Shown one piece after another: positions 23,490 through 32,693 of a stretch of 56,732 nucleotides of DNA; position 1 is the stretch's first letter; each line of letters begins with the position of its first letter. Below the pieces are notes generated by a model. That model was not told the origin of the DNA. It was given only the letters and a program-made list of their open reading frames with translations, and did not search any database. The stretch covers positions 1 to 56,732 of the IMG/VR virus record IMGVR_UViG_3300037262_000027; one strand, 5' to 3'. Position numbers and translations under genes: made by a program. This stretch comes from a virus.

Positions 23490-24559
23490 CTGGACCGATC
23501 ACCGCCGGCTCGGGGCTTGGCGCATGGGCCACCGCCGCGCGGCACAAAGAATACGTCGAAGCGTTCAACACCTCCAACCCGAGGACGCTCTACTTCAAGA
23601 CGTTCAAGCCGACCTGGGACCCCCACCCGGTACAGGGTGGGCCGTATCTCGCGGGCGGACGGATTGCCGACATCGGCTCGGCGCACATCCTGATGGGCCT
23701 CGACGCGAAAGCCACGCTCACGGGCGACGTGATGACGACCGCCCAGGCGCTGCTTCTCGTGAGCGCATTCGGCTCGAACGGCACCCTCAAAGAGTCCGGG
23801 ACCGGCGCCGCCTATCAGCTGTTCACGGGAACGGGGACGAAAGGGATCAAACTCGAAGCCCCCGAGTCCCACGACTCGGCCAAAGAATCCACGTTCCTCG
23901 ACATCGAAGTCGGGCTGCCATACACGAACGCGGAAAACGTTGGCTGGCGCTACACCGCAGGCGTGGTCCAGAAGGCCGAGTTCGTCTTCGACCGCATGAA
24001 CCTGTGCTCCTACAGCTACGACATCGACTTCCGCCACGTCGCAGCCAACCTCAGCCCAACCCTCCCGACCTTCACCACGAATGGCGTGCCGTTCGCGATG
24101 AACGAAGGCAGCTCGGCGTTCAAGATCGGCACCCCCGGCGGAGCGGCGGCGCTCGCTGGAGTCCGGAAGATGACGGTCACCCTGGAGCACAAGATGGCGA
24201 CCGACCGCTGGTACCTCGGGGAAGCCGAAAAGAGCCTCCCGGTCTCGAACGGGCTGGTGGACATCGGCGTCTCCTGCGAATGCGACAACACGGAAGCCGC
24301 GAAGAACGTGCTCGAAACGTTCCTGAAAAACGAAGCCTCCGAAATCATCGCCGAAGCGACCGGAGCGAACATCGGCTCCTCGGGCAAACCGAACCTGTTC
24401 CTGTTCAAGATGCCCAACGTGTTCATCGACTCGGGCGCCGAGTTCCCGATCGACGGGCCGGACATTCTGAAAACGACGTTCGCCGCGAAAGCGACCATCA
24501 ACACGACGAACGAACCGGTCGTCTCCGCAGAACTAACCACAAGTGATACGACGTTCTGA
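23486..24559 (+). CDS. major tail (tube) protein
   Basis: 357 aa. Placed directly before the frameshifting chaperones, the standard place for the tail tube gene. Beta-rich, with FKPTWDPHPVQGGPYLAGGRIADIG, KATLTGDVMTTAQALLLVSAF and VQKAEFVFDRMNLCSYSYDID, and a C-terminal domain AEFPIDGPDILKTTFAAKA. Larger than the minimal ~200 aa tube protein, so it probably has an added C-terminal domain. Assignment by position and fold style. Confidence 0.75.
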   Translation: MTGPITAGSGLGAWATAARHKEYVEAFNTSNPRTLYFKTFKPTWDPHPVQGGPYLAGGRIADIGSAHILMGLDAKATLTGDVMTTAQALLLVSAFGSNGTLKESGTGAAYQLFTGTGTKGIKLEAPESHDSAKESTFLDIEVGLPYTNAENVGWRYTAGVVQKAEFVFDRMNLCSYSYDIDFRHVAANLSPTLPTFTTNGVPFAMNEGSSAFKIGTPGGAAALAGVRKMTVTLEHKMATDRWYLGEAEKSLPVSNGLVDIGVSCECDNTEAAKNVLETFLKNEASEIIAEATGANIGSSGKPNLFLFKMPNVFIDSGAEFPIDGPDILKTTFAAKATINTTNEPVVSAELTTSDTTF

Positions 24560-24667
24560 CACTTCCTTTTGATCACGCATTGCCACGCGAACATGCGCCC
24601 GGCCTGCGTGCCCTGCAATCGCCGGAAGCAGGCCATCTGGCCGTTTCCGGGCGCTGGCCTGACCTAA
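24560..24667 (+). pseudogene. HNH endonuclease C-terminal remnant
   Basis: Reading in frame from just after the tail tube stop to TAA at 24665 gives HANMRPACVPCNRRKQA (ATG 24593). This closely matches the end of HNH domains, where 'N-LRPAC-xx-CN-xRK' follows the HNH core. The N-terminal half is absent. Likely a scar left by loss of a homing endonuclease in the 208-nt gap before the chaperone gene. Confidence 0.45.
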
Positions 24668-24766
24668 GCAGACTTGGCCCCCGCGAGAGGGCCGAGCGCG
24701 GCGACAGCTATGCCCTGCCGCCGCGTCAACTGATAGCTGCCCGGCATAGGGGCGGAAGGAGCACCG

Positions 24767-25186
24767 ATGGCCCAGCAGTGGCTGTTGACCGTAGACGAGA
24801 AGAAGTACCCGTTCGACGTGACGATGCTCACGCCCGAGGTGCTGAAACACATCAAGCAGTGGTACGGGCGCGAACTCGGGCGCTACAACAACTTCATCGA
24901 GGCGTTCTTCGAGGGTGACCCCGACGCGGCCGTGTGCGCGATCTGGGTGGCCCGCCGGGCGGCTGGTGAGACCGAAGTCCCCGAACCGAAGCAGATGAGC
25001 GGGCGCTTCACGATGACCCAGTGGCTCGACGCGCCCGATGAGCCCGAGGACGAGGAGTCCGAGGACCCAAACCCTTCCGGGGCTACGTCGCCCCAGACCC
25101 CCGCATCAACAGAGACCCCGACGAACTCTGGGGAGAGCACCGATGGACCATCGCCGCAGCCTTCCGCTGGCAGCTCCGAGACATAG
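24767..25186 (+). CDS. tail assembly chaperone, short product (gpG-like)
   Basis: 139 aa, GGAAGGAG before the ATG. N-terminus TVDEKKYPFDVTMLTPEVL and YNNFIEAFFEGDPDA is the helical chaperone domain. The last ~45 residues are Pro/Ser/Thr-rich and read as out-of-frame sequence. A CCCAAAC heptamer lies at 25066-25072 in the 0 frame C-CCA-AAC, allowing a -1 slip into the frame encoding the T-like extension. It coats the tape measure during tail assembly. Confidence 0.85.
   Translation: MAQQWLLTVDEKKYPFDVTMLTPEVLKHIKQWYGRELGRYNNFIEAFFEGDPDAAVCAIWVARRAAGETEVPEPKQMSGRFTMTQWLDAPDEPEDEESEDPNPSGATSPQTPASTETPTNSGESTDGPSPQPSAGSSET
25066..25072 (+). other. -1 ribosomal frameshift slippery site
   Basis: CCCAAAC read as C-CCA-AAC in the chaperone frame fits X-XXY-YYZ exactly. 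Slipping back gives CCC-AAA-CCC and enters an open frame (from 25042) that continues to TAG 25261-25263. Same arrangement as lambda G/GT. Confidence 0.8.
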
Positions 25187-25263
25187 AGCAGCTGTGGTGG
25201 ATCGACTTCCTCGCCGCCATTGACATCGCTGAGTCGATTCTGAAGACACCGGGAGGGGCCTAG
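25072..25263 (+). CDS. tail assembly chaperone, frameshift extension (gpT-like)
   Basis: 63 residues read only after the -1 slip at 25066-25072, giving a fused product of about 165 aa. Contains PDPRINRDPDELWGEHRW and FRWQLRDIEQLWWIDFLAAI: aromatic, helical and clearly coding, unlike the short frame at the same place. No start codon of its own is needed. Confidence 0.8.
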   Translation, partial: PFRGYVAPDPRINRDPDELWGEHRWTIAAAFRWQLRDIEQLWWIDFLAAIDIAESILKTPGGA

Positions 25264-25842
25264 ATGGCGCGCGTGGTATGCATCGTGGGGCGTCCGGGCG
25301 TGGGCAAGTCGACCGTGAGGCGGATGCTCGCGGCGCAGCTCGGCTGGGATGCGCTGTCGATCGACGGCGAGAAGGCGCGCGGCGGGAGCTGGCAGACCTT
25401 GATCGCGCGTGCGGCGGGGCTGACGGAGCCGACTCTCATCGAGTCGGTGCTGCTGCCGGCGGCGTATCGCCAAGGTGCTCGCGGCCCACGACGCCGGCCT
25501 GCTGGTGGTCGAGTGCTCGGAACGCGAGCGCAAGCGGCGGCTGTCCGGGCGCCCGCCCGAGCGGCGCGGGTGGTACCGGGACCGCTACTGGCTACCGGAT
25601 CGGCGGGTGCTTCAGATCGCCGCACTCACACCGCCAGCCATCGGTCATCCCATGGATGGGGCAGTCGGCTCTAGCGGTCACGACGCGGACCTGCGGGCGA
25701 CCTTCCCAGCGAACCGCGCAGCCCGTACAGCCGACGCCCTCATCGACTTCGCGCGTGGTCGCTTCAGGCCAGCGCGCAAGCCCGAGGCGGCGGCGGTTGC
25801 GCTCATATGTCTGCCGACGGTCGATGCGGAGGAGCCTAAACG
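25264..25842 (+). pseudogene. P-loop nucleoside-kinase-like gene with a +1 frame break
   Basis: ATG 25264 directly follows the chaperone stop. The first frame has VVCIVGRPGVGKSTVRRML with Walker A GRPGVGKST (residues 9-17) and reads to about YR at 25465-25470. Coding character then moves to the +1 frame (skip of C25471), giving RKVLAAHDAGLLVVECSERE and PPERRGWYRDRYWLP. The joined product resembles a small AAA/thymidylate-kinase-like enzyme of ~190 aa. A sequencing indel, a decayed gene or programmed +1 shifting are all possible; the second frame runs on into the next gene as a shadow. Confidence 0.6.
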
Positions 25843-26331
25843 ATGCCCGCCACGTTCACGACGGCGACAGCGCAAAGTCCGAGCAAATCCGGCGTCAGCA
25901 TCTACGCCGACACCTCGGGGCTGTCCAGGCTTGCCCGTGATCTTCGCCTCGCATCTCCCGCAGCGTGGAAGGCTCTGCGGACCTCGCTGAGGATGGCCGC
26001 CGAGCCCGTCGCCGAGGATGCGCGCTCGCGCGTGGGCTACTCCTCGCGGATCGAGTACACGATCAAGGTCCGCACGACCGCAGGCGGGAACGTGAAGATC
26101 GTCGCCGGAGGAGAAGCGGCGCCCAACGCCGCCCCGATCGAGAACGGCGGCAAAGGGTTTGTCCGCCACCCGACGTTCGGGAACAAGAGCGCCAAAGGCT
26201 GGACCTCCAAGAACAGCCACCCGGCGTTTCTCGCCCCGGCCTTCGATGCCCACAAGGAGGCCGTGATGAAGGAGATCGAGGCTGACGTGTACGCGGTCGT
26301 GGAGCGCGTGATCGCAGGGGACCGCTTCTAG
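25843..26331 (+). CDS. HK97 gp10-like head-tail/tail completion protein
   Basis: 162 aa. DTSGLSRLARDLRLASPAAW, an AAEPVAEDARSRV helix, then strand-rich YTIKVRTTAGGNVKIVAGG and HPAFLAPAFDAHKEAVMKEI at the end: the pattern of HK97 gp10/minor tail proteins. In most phages this gene lies before the tail tube; here it is after the chaperones. Ends at the tape measure start (TAGTG overlap). Confidence 0.75.
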   Translation: MPATFTTATAQSPSKSGVSIYADTSGLSRLARDLRLASPAAWKALRTSLRMAAEPVAEDARSRVGYSSRIEYTIKVRTTAGGNVKIVAGGEAAPNAAPIENGGKGFVRHPTFGNKSAKGWTSKNSHPAFLAPAFDAHKEAVMKEIEADVYAVVERVIAGDRF

Positions 26332-29300
26332 TGGCCGCCCGTACCGTAGAGATCGCGTTCCTCGGGAACACCAAGCAGCTCGAGGCCGCGCTCGAGCGCG
26401 CGGGTCTGGTCGCCAAGGGCTCAGGAGACGCCATCGGCGACGCGTTCAACTCGGGATCCACCAAGGCCGGGAACGCCCTGGAGAAGCTGGGCAAGAAAGC
26501 CGAAGGGCTCGGCATCCCGTTCGCGGCTGGTCTCTCGACCGCAGGCAAGCACCTGGACGAAGCCTCGACGAAGACGGGCAAGCTCACCACCGTCATGGGT
26601 GATCTGGGCAAGGCCACCCTCATAGCCGGTGGAGCGGGACTCGCAGCAGTAGGTGTCGAGGCCGTGAAAATGGGCATCCAGTACGAATCGGCCCAGGCCA
26701 AGATCAAGGGCGCCACCGGCATCTCCACGAAGGCCGCGAAGGAAATGACCTCGGCGTTCGGGGACGTCGGCAAGTTCGGAGAGTCCTCGGGTGAGCAGGC
26801 GGAGTCAGCCTACGCCGGAGTAGCGGGGCAGTTGCAGGCGACTGAGGGCCACGCGCTCGGCACCGCCGAAGCGATGAAGGTCATGTCCTCGGCCACGACC
26901 CTGAACACGGCCGTCCAGGGCGAACTGGCGGGAACAACCGCCGCGCTGTCCTCGGTGATGCAGGCGTTTCACCTTTCGGCCGGGCAGGCCGCGGGGACCG
27001 CCGACACCCTCTACAACGTCTCGACTCGCTTGGACGTGCCGATCGGCTCCCTTGCGACAGCGATGGACAAACTGCACTCGCGGCTCGGGGTGCTCGCGCC
27101 GGGGCTCTCGGACATCGGCGGGCTGATGGTCTCCCTCGGCGAGCATGGGGTCACGGGCTCCCGGGGTGTGCAGGTCGTGAACACCGCCTTCCAGACCCTC
27201 GTGGGCGGAAGTGAAAAAACGACGGCGGTGCTCAAGGATCTCGGCGTCAACATCTTCAACCAGCAGGGCAAGTTCATCGGCCTGCAGAACGTCATCGCCC
27301 AGCTTCAGCCGAAGCTCGCGGGCCTCTCCCAGCAGCAGCAGGTGTTCGCCGAGAAAACGCTGTTCGGCTCCGGCGCGGCGCAGATTATGGGGCAGGTCAT
27401 CCAATCGGGTGTCCCGGCGTTCCAGAAGGCGACGGATGCCGCGACGAAAGCCGGGACCGCCCAGGGAGCAGCAGCTCAGCAGGCCAAGACCCTCCACGGC
27501 GAGTTCGAGACCGCGAAGGCATCGGTCGAGACGCTGGGCGGGGATCTCGGCCTCATCCTGATCCCGAAGCTGACGGCCGTCGCGAAGGCGCTGGCCGAAG
27601 GGATCACCTGGCTTACGAAGCACAAGGAAGCCGCGCTAGCGCTCGGGGCGGTCATCGCCGGGCCCCTCGCCGCTGCCATCACCGTCTACGCCTCCCAGAA
27701 GGCCATGTCGTTCATCACCCGCACAGGTGAAATGGCGCAGTCGATGTACAAATTCGGGGCGCGGGTCGTCGAAGTGGTGCCGACGATCTTGGCGAAGATG
27801 GGGCTGATCGGCTCGACCGCGCAGGCGACCGCGGCCGAGACTGCAGCGGCAAATGAGGAGATGGAGGCCAACAACGCGGCCCTCGCAGCCTCCTATGGGG
27901 TGACGGAGGCCGACATCAAGGCCGCCGGCATCGGGATCGTGGACAGCGCCGACACGACCGCCGCTGGTGTGGACACCGCACTCGGCTCGACGGGAGTCGG
28001 GTTGGTGCTGGTCGGGCTCGGGCTCGCCGCGACGGAGCTGGCGACCCACTGGAGCGAAGCCGCACACGCCATGCGCACGGTCGCTGACGAAGTAGCCAAC
28101 GAAATCATCAACGCGCTGAACCGCATTATCCGGGCCTACGACGAAACCATCGGGGAAGTCACGGGGAACGTCAAGGAGCTGAACAAACTCGGGGAAGAAG
28201 GGACCCAAAATACCGGCACTCACAAGCCCGGTGAATTTGCAGGCAAGGGCGTCGAGGGCGAAGGTAAGACCCCCACTCTCAGCGGAGGCACCGCTCAACA
28301 GATCCTCCAGTTCTGGGAGGCCAAGGGGTTCAGCCCGGCAGCAGCAGCGGGATTTGTCGGCAACGCTCAACTGGAGTCGGGCCTCAACGTGCATGAGCAT
28401 GGCGGGGGGCTGTACCAGCAGACCGGCGTCTCGAACTATGAACAGGTCGCACAGGGGAGCGTCGCCCAGCAGTCCAATGTGGTACTCGGCCGTCTGTCGT
28501 CATCTCTGATCGAGGCGCTAAAGCACGTCAAGAACCCGGCGGAAGCGGCGAAGCTCATCGAGCACGACTTCGAGGTCCCGGCTGGCTCTCGACCAGGCGA
28601 ACCGGGCTACGGGACAGCAGAAGAGGGGACCGCCCACCTACGCCAACGCGAAGAAGCGGCGCTGAAGGCAGCGCACCTGAACCCGGCCCTCGCGGGTGCG
28701 GAACACGAAACCGCCCACGCCAAAGAAATGAGCAAAGCCGAAAGCACCGCCGAAAAGAAGGCGTCGAAAGCGGCCGACGCCGTGGAAAAGGCCGCCAAAG
28801 CGCACGAAGCCTACCTCGCCAAGATCACCACCGCGAGCGAATCCCTCCTCAAAAAATACGAAGGCAACGTCCAGAACTCGACCGTCTCGGCGCTTGAGAA
28901 ATCACTCGGGGTCTCGACTACTGGGAGAGTCCCGACAGGCCCCGTAGAGGTCCGCCACGGCGTCCGCATACAGGACACGACGACCGTCTCAGCCCTGACC
29001 CAGAGGGCAGCGGAAACCGGGAAGAACTCAACGCTCGAACACGCCCTCGGCCAGAGCGCCGGCAAGTCCGTGGCGGGGGAGCAGGAGGCCAAGCTCGTCT
29101 CCGAGCTGAAGGCCACGCACCAGAAGGCGCTGGAGGAGATGGCCTCAAAGCTCGTCGCCGCCCACAAACAGGCCATCGCCGCCCTCGCCGCGGAGATGGT
29201 CTCCGCCGAGCGCACCACCCTGGCCGAACAGCTCAAAGTCCAGGCGACCGAGGAAAAAGACCGCACCACCCAGCTCGAACACTCAGCCACCGACCAGCTC

Positions 29301-30296
29301 AACATCGTCAAGGCAGAACAGGCTCAGCAGACCGACGCGGTGAAGGCGGCCGCCACGGCGATCGACGACGCCACACAGTCGATGTCGGCCAGCTTCTCGG
29401 CCCTCACTCAGAGCATCGAAGCTCAGTCCAAGGTCATGGCCGCCGCCTCCAACGGAGTCGTCGAGGGGATCAAGGACCAGACGAACATCGAAGTCTCGAT
29501 CTTGGGCGAGCGGGGGCTGTACGGGCTGAACCTCATCGCGCAGAAGGAGGAAGTCCAGCTCGATGAAATGAAGGCGAGCTACGACCAGCAGATCGCCCAA
29601 GCCCAGCGCGAAGATGCCGAACTCTCACTCTCCACACAGCAGGTCGACGCCGCAGACGAACAGATCGTCATTCAGGACAAGACCGCCTCAGACGCGGCGC
29701 AAGCCAAGGCCCAAGCCCACCTCGATGCGGTGACCATCGTTCAGGACGGCCGGATTCAAGCAGCCCAAGTCGAAGTAGATCAGGCCCAACTGCACGGGGA
29801 CCAGCTCGTCGGCAACGCCGAGCTCAAGGTCCTCGCCGCCAAGAACGAGGGCAAAGCAGCCGAAGCAGCGGCAGCAGCGAAACTCGTCAACGCCGAAGGC
29901 AACGCCACCTACATGGTCTCGCGGGCGGAAAGCAACCTGAAAGGCACCGTCGAACCCGGCGCCAACAGGGAAATCAACCAGGCGTCCAATGAACTGACGC
30001 AGGCGGTCGAAGGCTGGGCAAAAACGATCCGCGAAGCCGAACAGGCCCTCGCCAAGGCCAAGGGCGAAGGAGCCGAACAGCTCGCGAAATCCCAGCAGAA
30101 CCTCCAAGGCATCGAAGACAAAGCCGCCGAAGCCGAGGCCAAAAAGGAAAAAGAAGTCGGCGTCACCAAGGAGCAGAGCCAGACGCAATACGCCGGCTCA
30201 GGGCTTGTCGTGAACCAGTACGGCATGGACTACGGCAACGCGCAGGCGAACGCAAACGAGCTGACCTGGGCGTTGACACACCAGATACCTGTCTAG
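26331..30296 (+). CDS. tape measure protein with internal tail lysozyme
   Basis: 1321 aa from GTG 26331, sharing a base with the preceding TAG. Residues ~1-330 are a TP901-type tape measure core (STKAAKEMTSAFGDVGKF, TALSSVMQAFHL). Hydrophobic segments lie near 95-110 and 435-455. Around 655-770 is a Phage_lysozyme2-like domain: ILQFWEAKGFSPAAAAGFVG, NAQLESGLN with the likely catalytic Glu near 681, and GGGLYQQ. From ~800 to ~1290 it is long charged coiled coil (EAAAAAKLVNAEG). It sets tail length and locally opens peptidoglycan at entry. About 1300 aa predicts a tail near 200 nm by the usual rule (inference). Confidence 0.92.
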   Translation: MAARTVEIAFLGNTKQLEAALERAGLVAKGSGDAIGDAFNSGSTKAGNALEKLGKKAEGLGIPFAAGLSTAGKHLDEASTKTGKLTTVMGDLGKATLIAGGAGLAAVGVEAVKMGIQYESAQAKIKGATGISTKAAKEMTSAFGDVGKFGESSGEQAESAYAGVAGQLQATEGHALGTAEAMKVMSSATTLNTAVQGELAGTTAALSSVMQAFHLSAGQAAGTADTLYNVSTRLDVPIGSLATAMDKLHSRLGVLAPGLSDIGGLMVSLGEHGVTGSRGVQVVNTAFQTLVGGSEKTTAVLKDLGVNIFNQQGKFIGLQNVIAQLQPKLAGLSQQQQVFAEKTLFGSGAAQIMGQVIQSGVPAFQKATDAATKAGTAQGAAAQQAKTLHGEFETAKASVETLGGDLGLILIPKLTAVAKALAEGITWLTKHKEAALALGAVIAGPLAAAITVYASQKAMSFITRTGEMAQSMYKFGARVVEVVPTILAKMGLIGSTAQATAAETAAANEEMEANNAALAASYGVTEADIKAAGIGIVDSADTTAAGVDTALGSTGVGLVLVGLGLAATELATHWSEAAHAMRTVADEVANEIINALNRIIRAYDETIGEVTGNVKELNKLGEEGTQNTGTHKPGEFAGKGVEGEGKTPTLSGGTAQQILQFWEAKGFSPAAAAGFVGNAQLESGLNVHEHGGGLYQQTGVSNYEQVAQGSVAQQSNVVLGRLSSSLIEALKHVKNPAEAAKLIEHDFEVPAGSRPGEPGYGTAEEGTAHLRQREEAALKAAHLNPALAGAEHETAHAKEMSKAESTAEKKASKAADAVEKAAKAHEAYLAKITTASESLLKKYEGNVQNSTVSALEKSLGVSTTGRVPTGPVEVRHGVRIQDTTTVSALTQRAAETGKNSTLEHALGQSAGKSVAGEQEAKLVSELKATHQKALEEMASKLVAAHKQAIAALAAEMVSAERTTLAEQLKVQATEEKDRTTQLEHSATDQLNIVKAEQAQQTDAVKAAATAIDDATQSMSASFSALTQSIEAQSKVMAAASNGVVEGIKDQTNIEVSILGERGLYGLNLIAQKEEVQLDEMKASYDQQIAQAQREDAELSLSTQQVDAADEQIVIQDKTASDAAQAKAQAHLDAVTIVQDGRIQAAQVEVDQAQLHGDQLVGNAELKVLAAKNEGKAAEAAAAAKLVNAEGNATYMVSRAESNLKGTVEPGANREINQASNELTQAVEGWAKTIREAEQALAKAKGEGAEQLAKSQQNLQGIEDKAAEAEAKKEKEVGVTKEQSQTQYAGSGLVVNQYGMDYGNAQANANELTWALTHQIPV

Positions 30297-30306
30297 GGGG
30301 GTCCCG

Positions 30307-31203
30307 ATGGCCTTTGTCCCATATGGCGTCTCATGGCCGGGACTGGCCGAATGGCAATGGTCGTTCGGCGGCTACGTGGGGGGTCCCGGCACAAACCTGG
30401 AGTCCCGCGAATGGACTGGACTAGACATGCCCGCCGTCCGCTCCGGGGACTCCGGGCGCCCACGCGATCACGGCATGTTCCGAGGGCTCGACGTGATGGC
30501 CGGCCGGGAACCGAGCCTCACCTCTGACCTGCACGCCCTCTCGGGCACGACCCAGGAAGCCGAAGCCGCCATTGCCAACGCCACGATCCCCGGCGGCTCC
30601 GAAGACACGCCGCTGTTCGTGAACCTGCCTGGTTGGGGCACGCTGGCCTGCATGGCGCGCGTGCGCAAGCGCCAGATGCCGCGCGACATCGAGCTCTCGC
30701 TCGGGAAGCTCGGGAAGGTCGCCCTCCTGTGGGCAGCGGATGACCCGCGCTGGTATGCGGAAACCAAACAGGCGTCCGTCGTCCCGCCGAGCAAAACGGC
30801 GGGCTTCAGCTTCAACGTGAAATTCAATCTGTCGTTCGGCGGGGGCTCGGTGGCGGGGTCTCTCGCGGTCACGAACGCGGGCAACATCGAGACACGTCCC
30901 CTCCTGATCGTGGAAGGCCCCTGCGAAAACCCGTCGATCACGAACATCACCGCAGAAGGCTCACCGAACCTCACGTTCAACCTGACGATCGCCTCGGGCG
31001 CAAAGCTCGTCATCGACACCGACCTGCACACGGCGACCTACTACGGGCCGGGGGCAACGATCGGATCGACACGGCTGGGGACTCTCGCCTACGGGTCGCA
31101 GTGGTTCACGCTCGCGGCTAACACGACCTCGACCCTGCAGTTCCTCGCGGCCACGTCGGAAGGTCAGTTGTCGGTGCAGTGGGCCAACGCCTTCATTCTG
31201 TAG
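30307..31203 (+). CDS. distal tail (Dit-like) protein
   Basis: 298 aa; GGGGGTCCC then ATG 30307. N-terminal FVPYGVSWPGLAEWQWSFGG and WTGLDMPAVRSGDSGRPRD match the siphovirus distal-tail N-domain that forms the ring below the tube. The C-terminal half is a galectin-like beta domain (LAVTNAGNIETRPLLIVEGP). First gene after the tape measure, as expected. Confidence 0.8.
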   Translation: MAFVPYGVSWPGLAEWQWSFGGYVGGPGTNLESREWTGLDMPAVRSGDSGRPRDHGMFRGLDVMAGREPSLTSDLHALSGTTQEAEAAIANATIPGGSEDTPLFVNLPGWGTLACMARVRKRQMPRDIELSLGKLGKVALLWAADDPRWYAETKQASVVPPSKTAGFSFNVKFNLSFGGGSVAGSLAVTNAGNIETRPLLIVEGPCENPSITNITAEGSPNLTFNLTIASGAKLVIDTDLHTATYYGPGATIGSTRLGTLAYGSQWFTLAANTTSTLQFLAATSEGQLSVQWANAFIL

Positions 31204-31214
31204 ATAGGAGCGTC

Positions 31215-32693
31215 ATGCCTTGGCCCAGTATCACCGAAAACGTCACCAAAGCCACCAAGGCATTCTTTGAAGAAATCAAGGCTTTCATCCAGACCGGCGC
31301 AACAGGTTCACTTGTGACGAGCGCCGCGGTGGACGCTCCGGTTATTCTCCAGGAAGCGAACGGGGATGATGCGAACCCGATTACGCTCGGGACCAGCGGG
31401 ACGCCGATGCAAGCTGGCAACACGCTGTTGCTGCTCTCTCAGACCGAGCAGGGGACGGGGAACATCACGGCCGTCAAAGGTGGCGGCGTTACGTGGACGA
31501 AAGTCGCCAGTGTGATTACGACCGGCGGCTTGGTCGGCCTTGCGCTGGATATGTGGGTTGGCTACAACTCACAACCGACCGAACCAAACGGAGAACCCAT
31601 CGAAATCACGATGTCAGGGGGGACCGAAGAAGCTGAAAAAAAAGTCATATGGGTCGTGCAGGAATGGGCGGGCCCCTACGCGCTCGACTCCGTCGTCACC
31701 GTGCCGGCAACTGCGCTGAGTTCGGGGGAACTGGAACCTAAACTCGGGGAACTGACTCCGGCTAACTTCAACGAGACGCTGTATGTGGGCCTGGTCGGAA
31801 TCAACGCGGGCGGCGCTTGGTCATCAACGGTACAGGCGGGCTGGACGACGGTTGAAAACATCGGAAGCTACTCATCGAACCACGCCAAGGCGGTTTACAA
31901 AACCGCCAACTCACTAACGAAAGAGCCCCTGACGATCAAACGGACTGCCAGTGGTGCGCAGACCTGGACAGGCATTTACGCTGCCTTCAGGCTTCGCAAG
32001 GGGGTGGCGGGGCTAACCGACGAAGGGGTGCTCGACACTCGCGTCATTCCCCCGTCCCTTGCGCATGTGCCGGGGAACTGGGAACCCCTCCCATTTCGGG
32101 AAGGCACGGTCGAAGAATCAGGCGTTGCCATACCCACCTGGAAATCAATCTCTAGCAAAATACTGAAACTGACCAAACACGGCCTTACGAACGGTACGCC
32201 CGTACAAATCTCGGGGCTCTCAGGGGGTGCGGGCCCATCCCCGCCGACAGAAGGACTCAGCGAAGGGCAGAAAAGCAGTCCGATACACGCTCCGTTCTAC
32301 ATGGTCACGAATGCCAAAACGAACGAAATTGAACTACTGCTCTACGGGACCGAAACGCCCGTCTCCTGGCCGACGAGCGAAGTCACCGCCGTAACGCTGA
32401 CGCCCCTGCTTGTTGCGTGGCGAGCGGAAGCGGGGGCAGGTGGTATCGGCCTGCGTGGGCAGCTCAAGTGCAAGGCGGGCAAATCCCTAACCGCTGGCAC
32501 GACCCTGTTCACGGCGACGCCGGCGGCACACCCCCTCTATACCCAGACCTTTACGGTATACGTCGGCACGGAACCCAAAAAAGCCGTTCCGGTGACCGCA
32601 ACGATAAACACCCTCGGTGAATGCACGCTGGCCGTCACGGTGGCGGAAGGGGAAACGGTCTACCTGGATGGCACGGGCTACAGGCTCACCTGA
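31215..32693 (+). CDS. tail-tip protein with lectin-like domain
   Basis: 492 aa from ATG 31215 with ATAGGAG upstream. After a short amphipathic start the protein is beta-rich: a jelly-roll-like region (GNTLLLLSQTEQGTGNITAV, WTKVASVITTGGLVGLAL, IYAAFRLRKG) and a C-terminal Gly/Thr-rich domain. Probably part of the host-binding tip. No catalytic motif seen. Codon use here is less G+C-biased than in the tape measure. Confidence 0.65.
   Translation: MPWPSITENVTKATKAFFEEIKAFIQTGATGSLVTSAAVDAPVILQEANGDDANPITLGTSGTPMQAGNTLLLLSQTEQGTGNITAVKGGGVTWTKVASVITTGGLVGLALDMWVGYNSQPTEPNGEPIEITMSGGTEEAEKKVIWVVQEWAGPYALDSVVTVPATALSSGELEPKLGELTPANFNETLYVGLVGINAGGAWSSTVQAGWTTVENIGSYSSNHAKAVYKTANSLTKEPLTIKRTASGAQTWTGIYAAFRLRKGVAGLTDEGVLDTRVIPPSLAHVPGNWEPLPFREGTVEESGVAIPTWKSISSKILKLTKHGLTNGTPVQISGLSGGAGPSPPTEGLSEGQKSSPIHAPFYMVTNAKTNEIELLLYGTETPVSWPTSEVTAVTLTPLLVAWRAEAGAGGIGLRGQLKCKAGKSLTAGTTLFTATPAAHPLYTQTFTVYVGTEPKKAVPVTATINTLGECTLAVTVAEGETVYLDGTGYRLT

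Noticed and set aside
25475-25990. Separate 171-aa gene
   Set aside because: Its first part is the second half of the broken kinase and its last part is out of frame with the well-supported gene at 25843.
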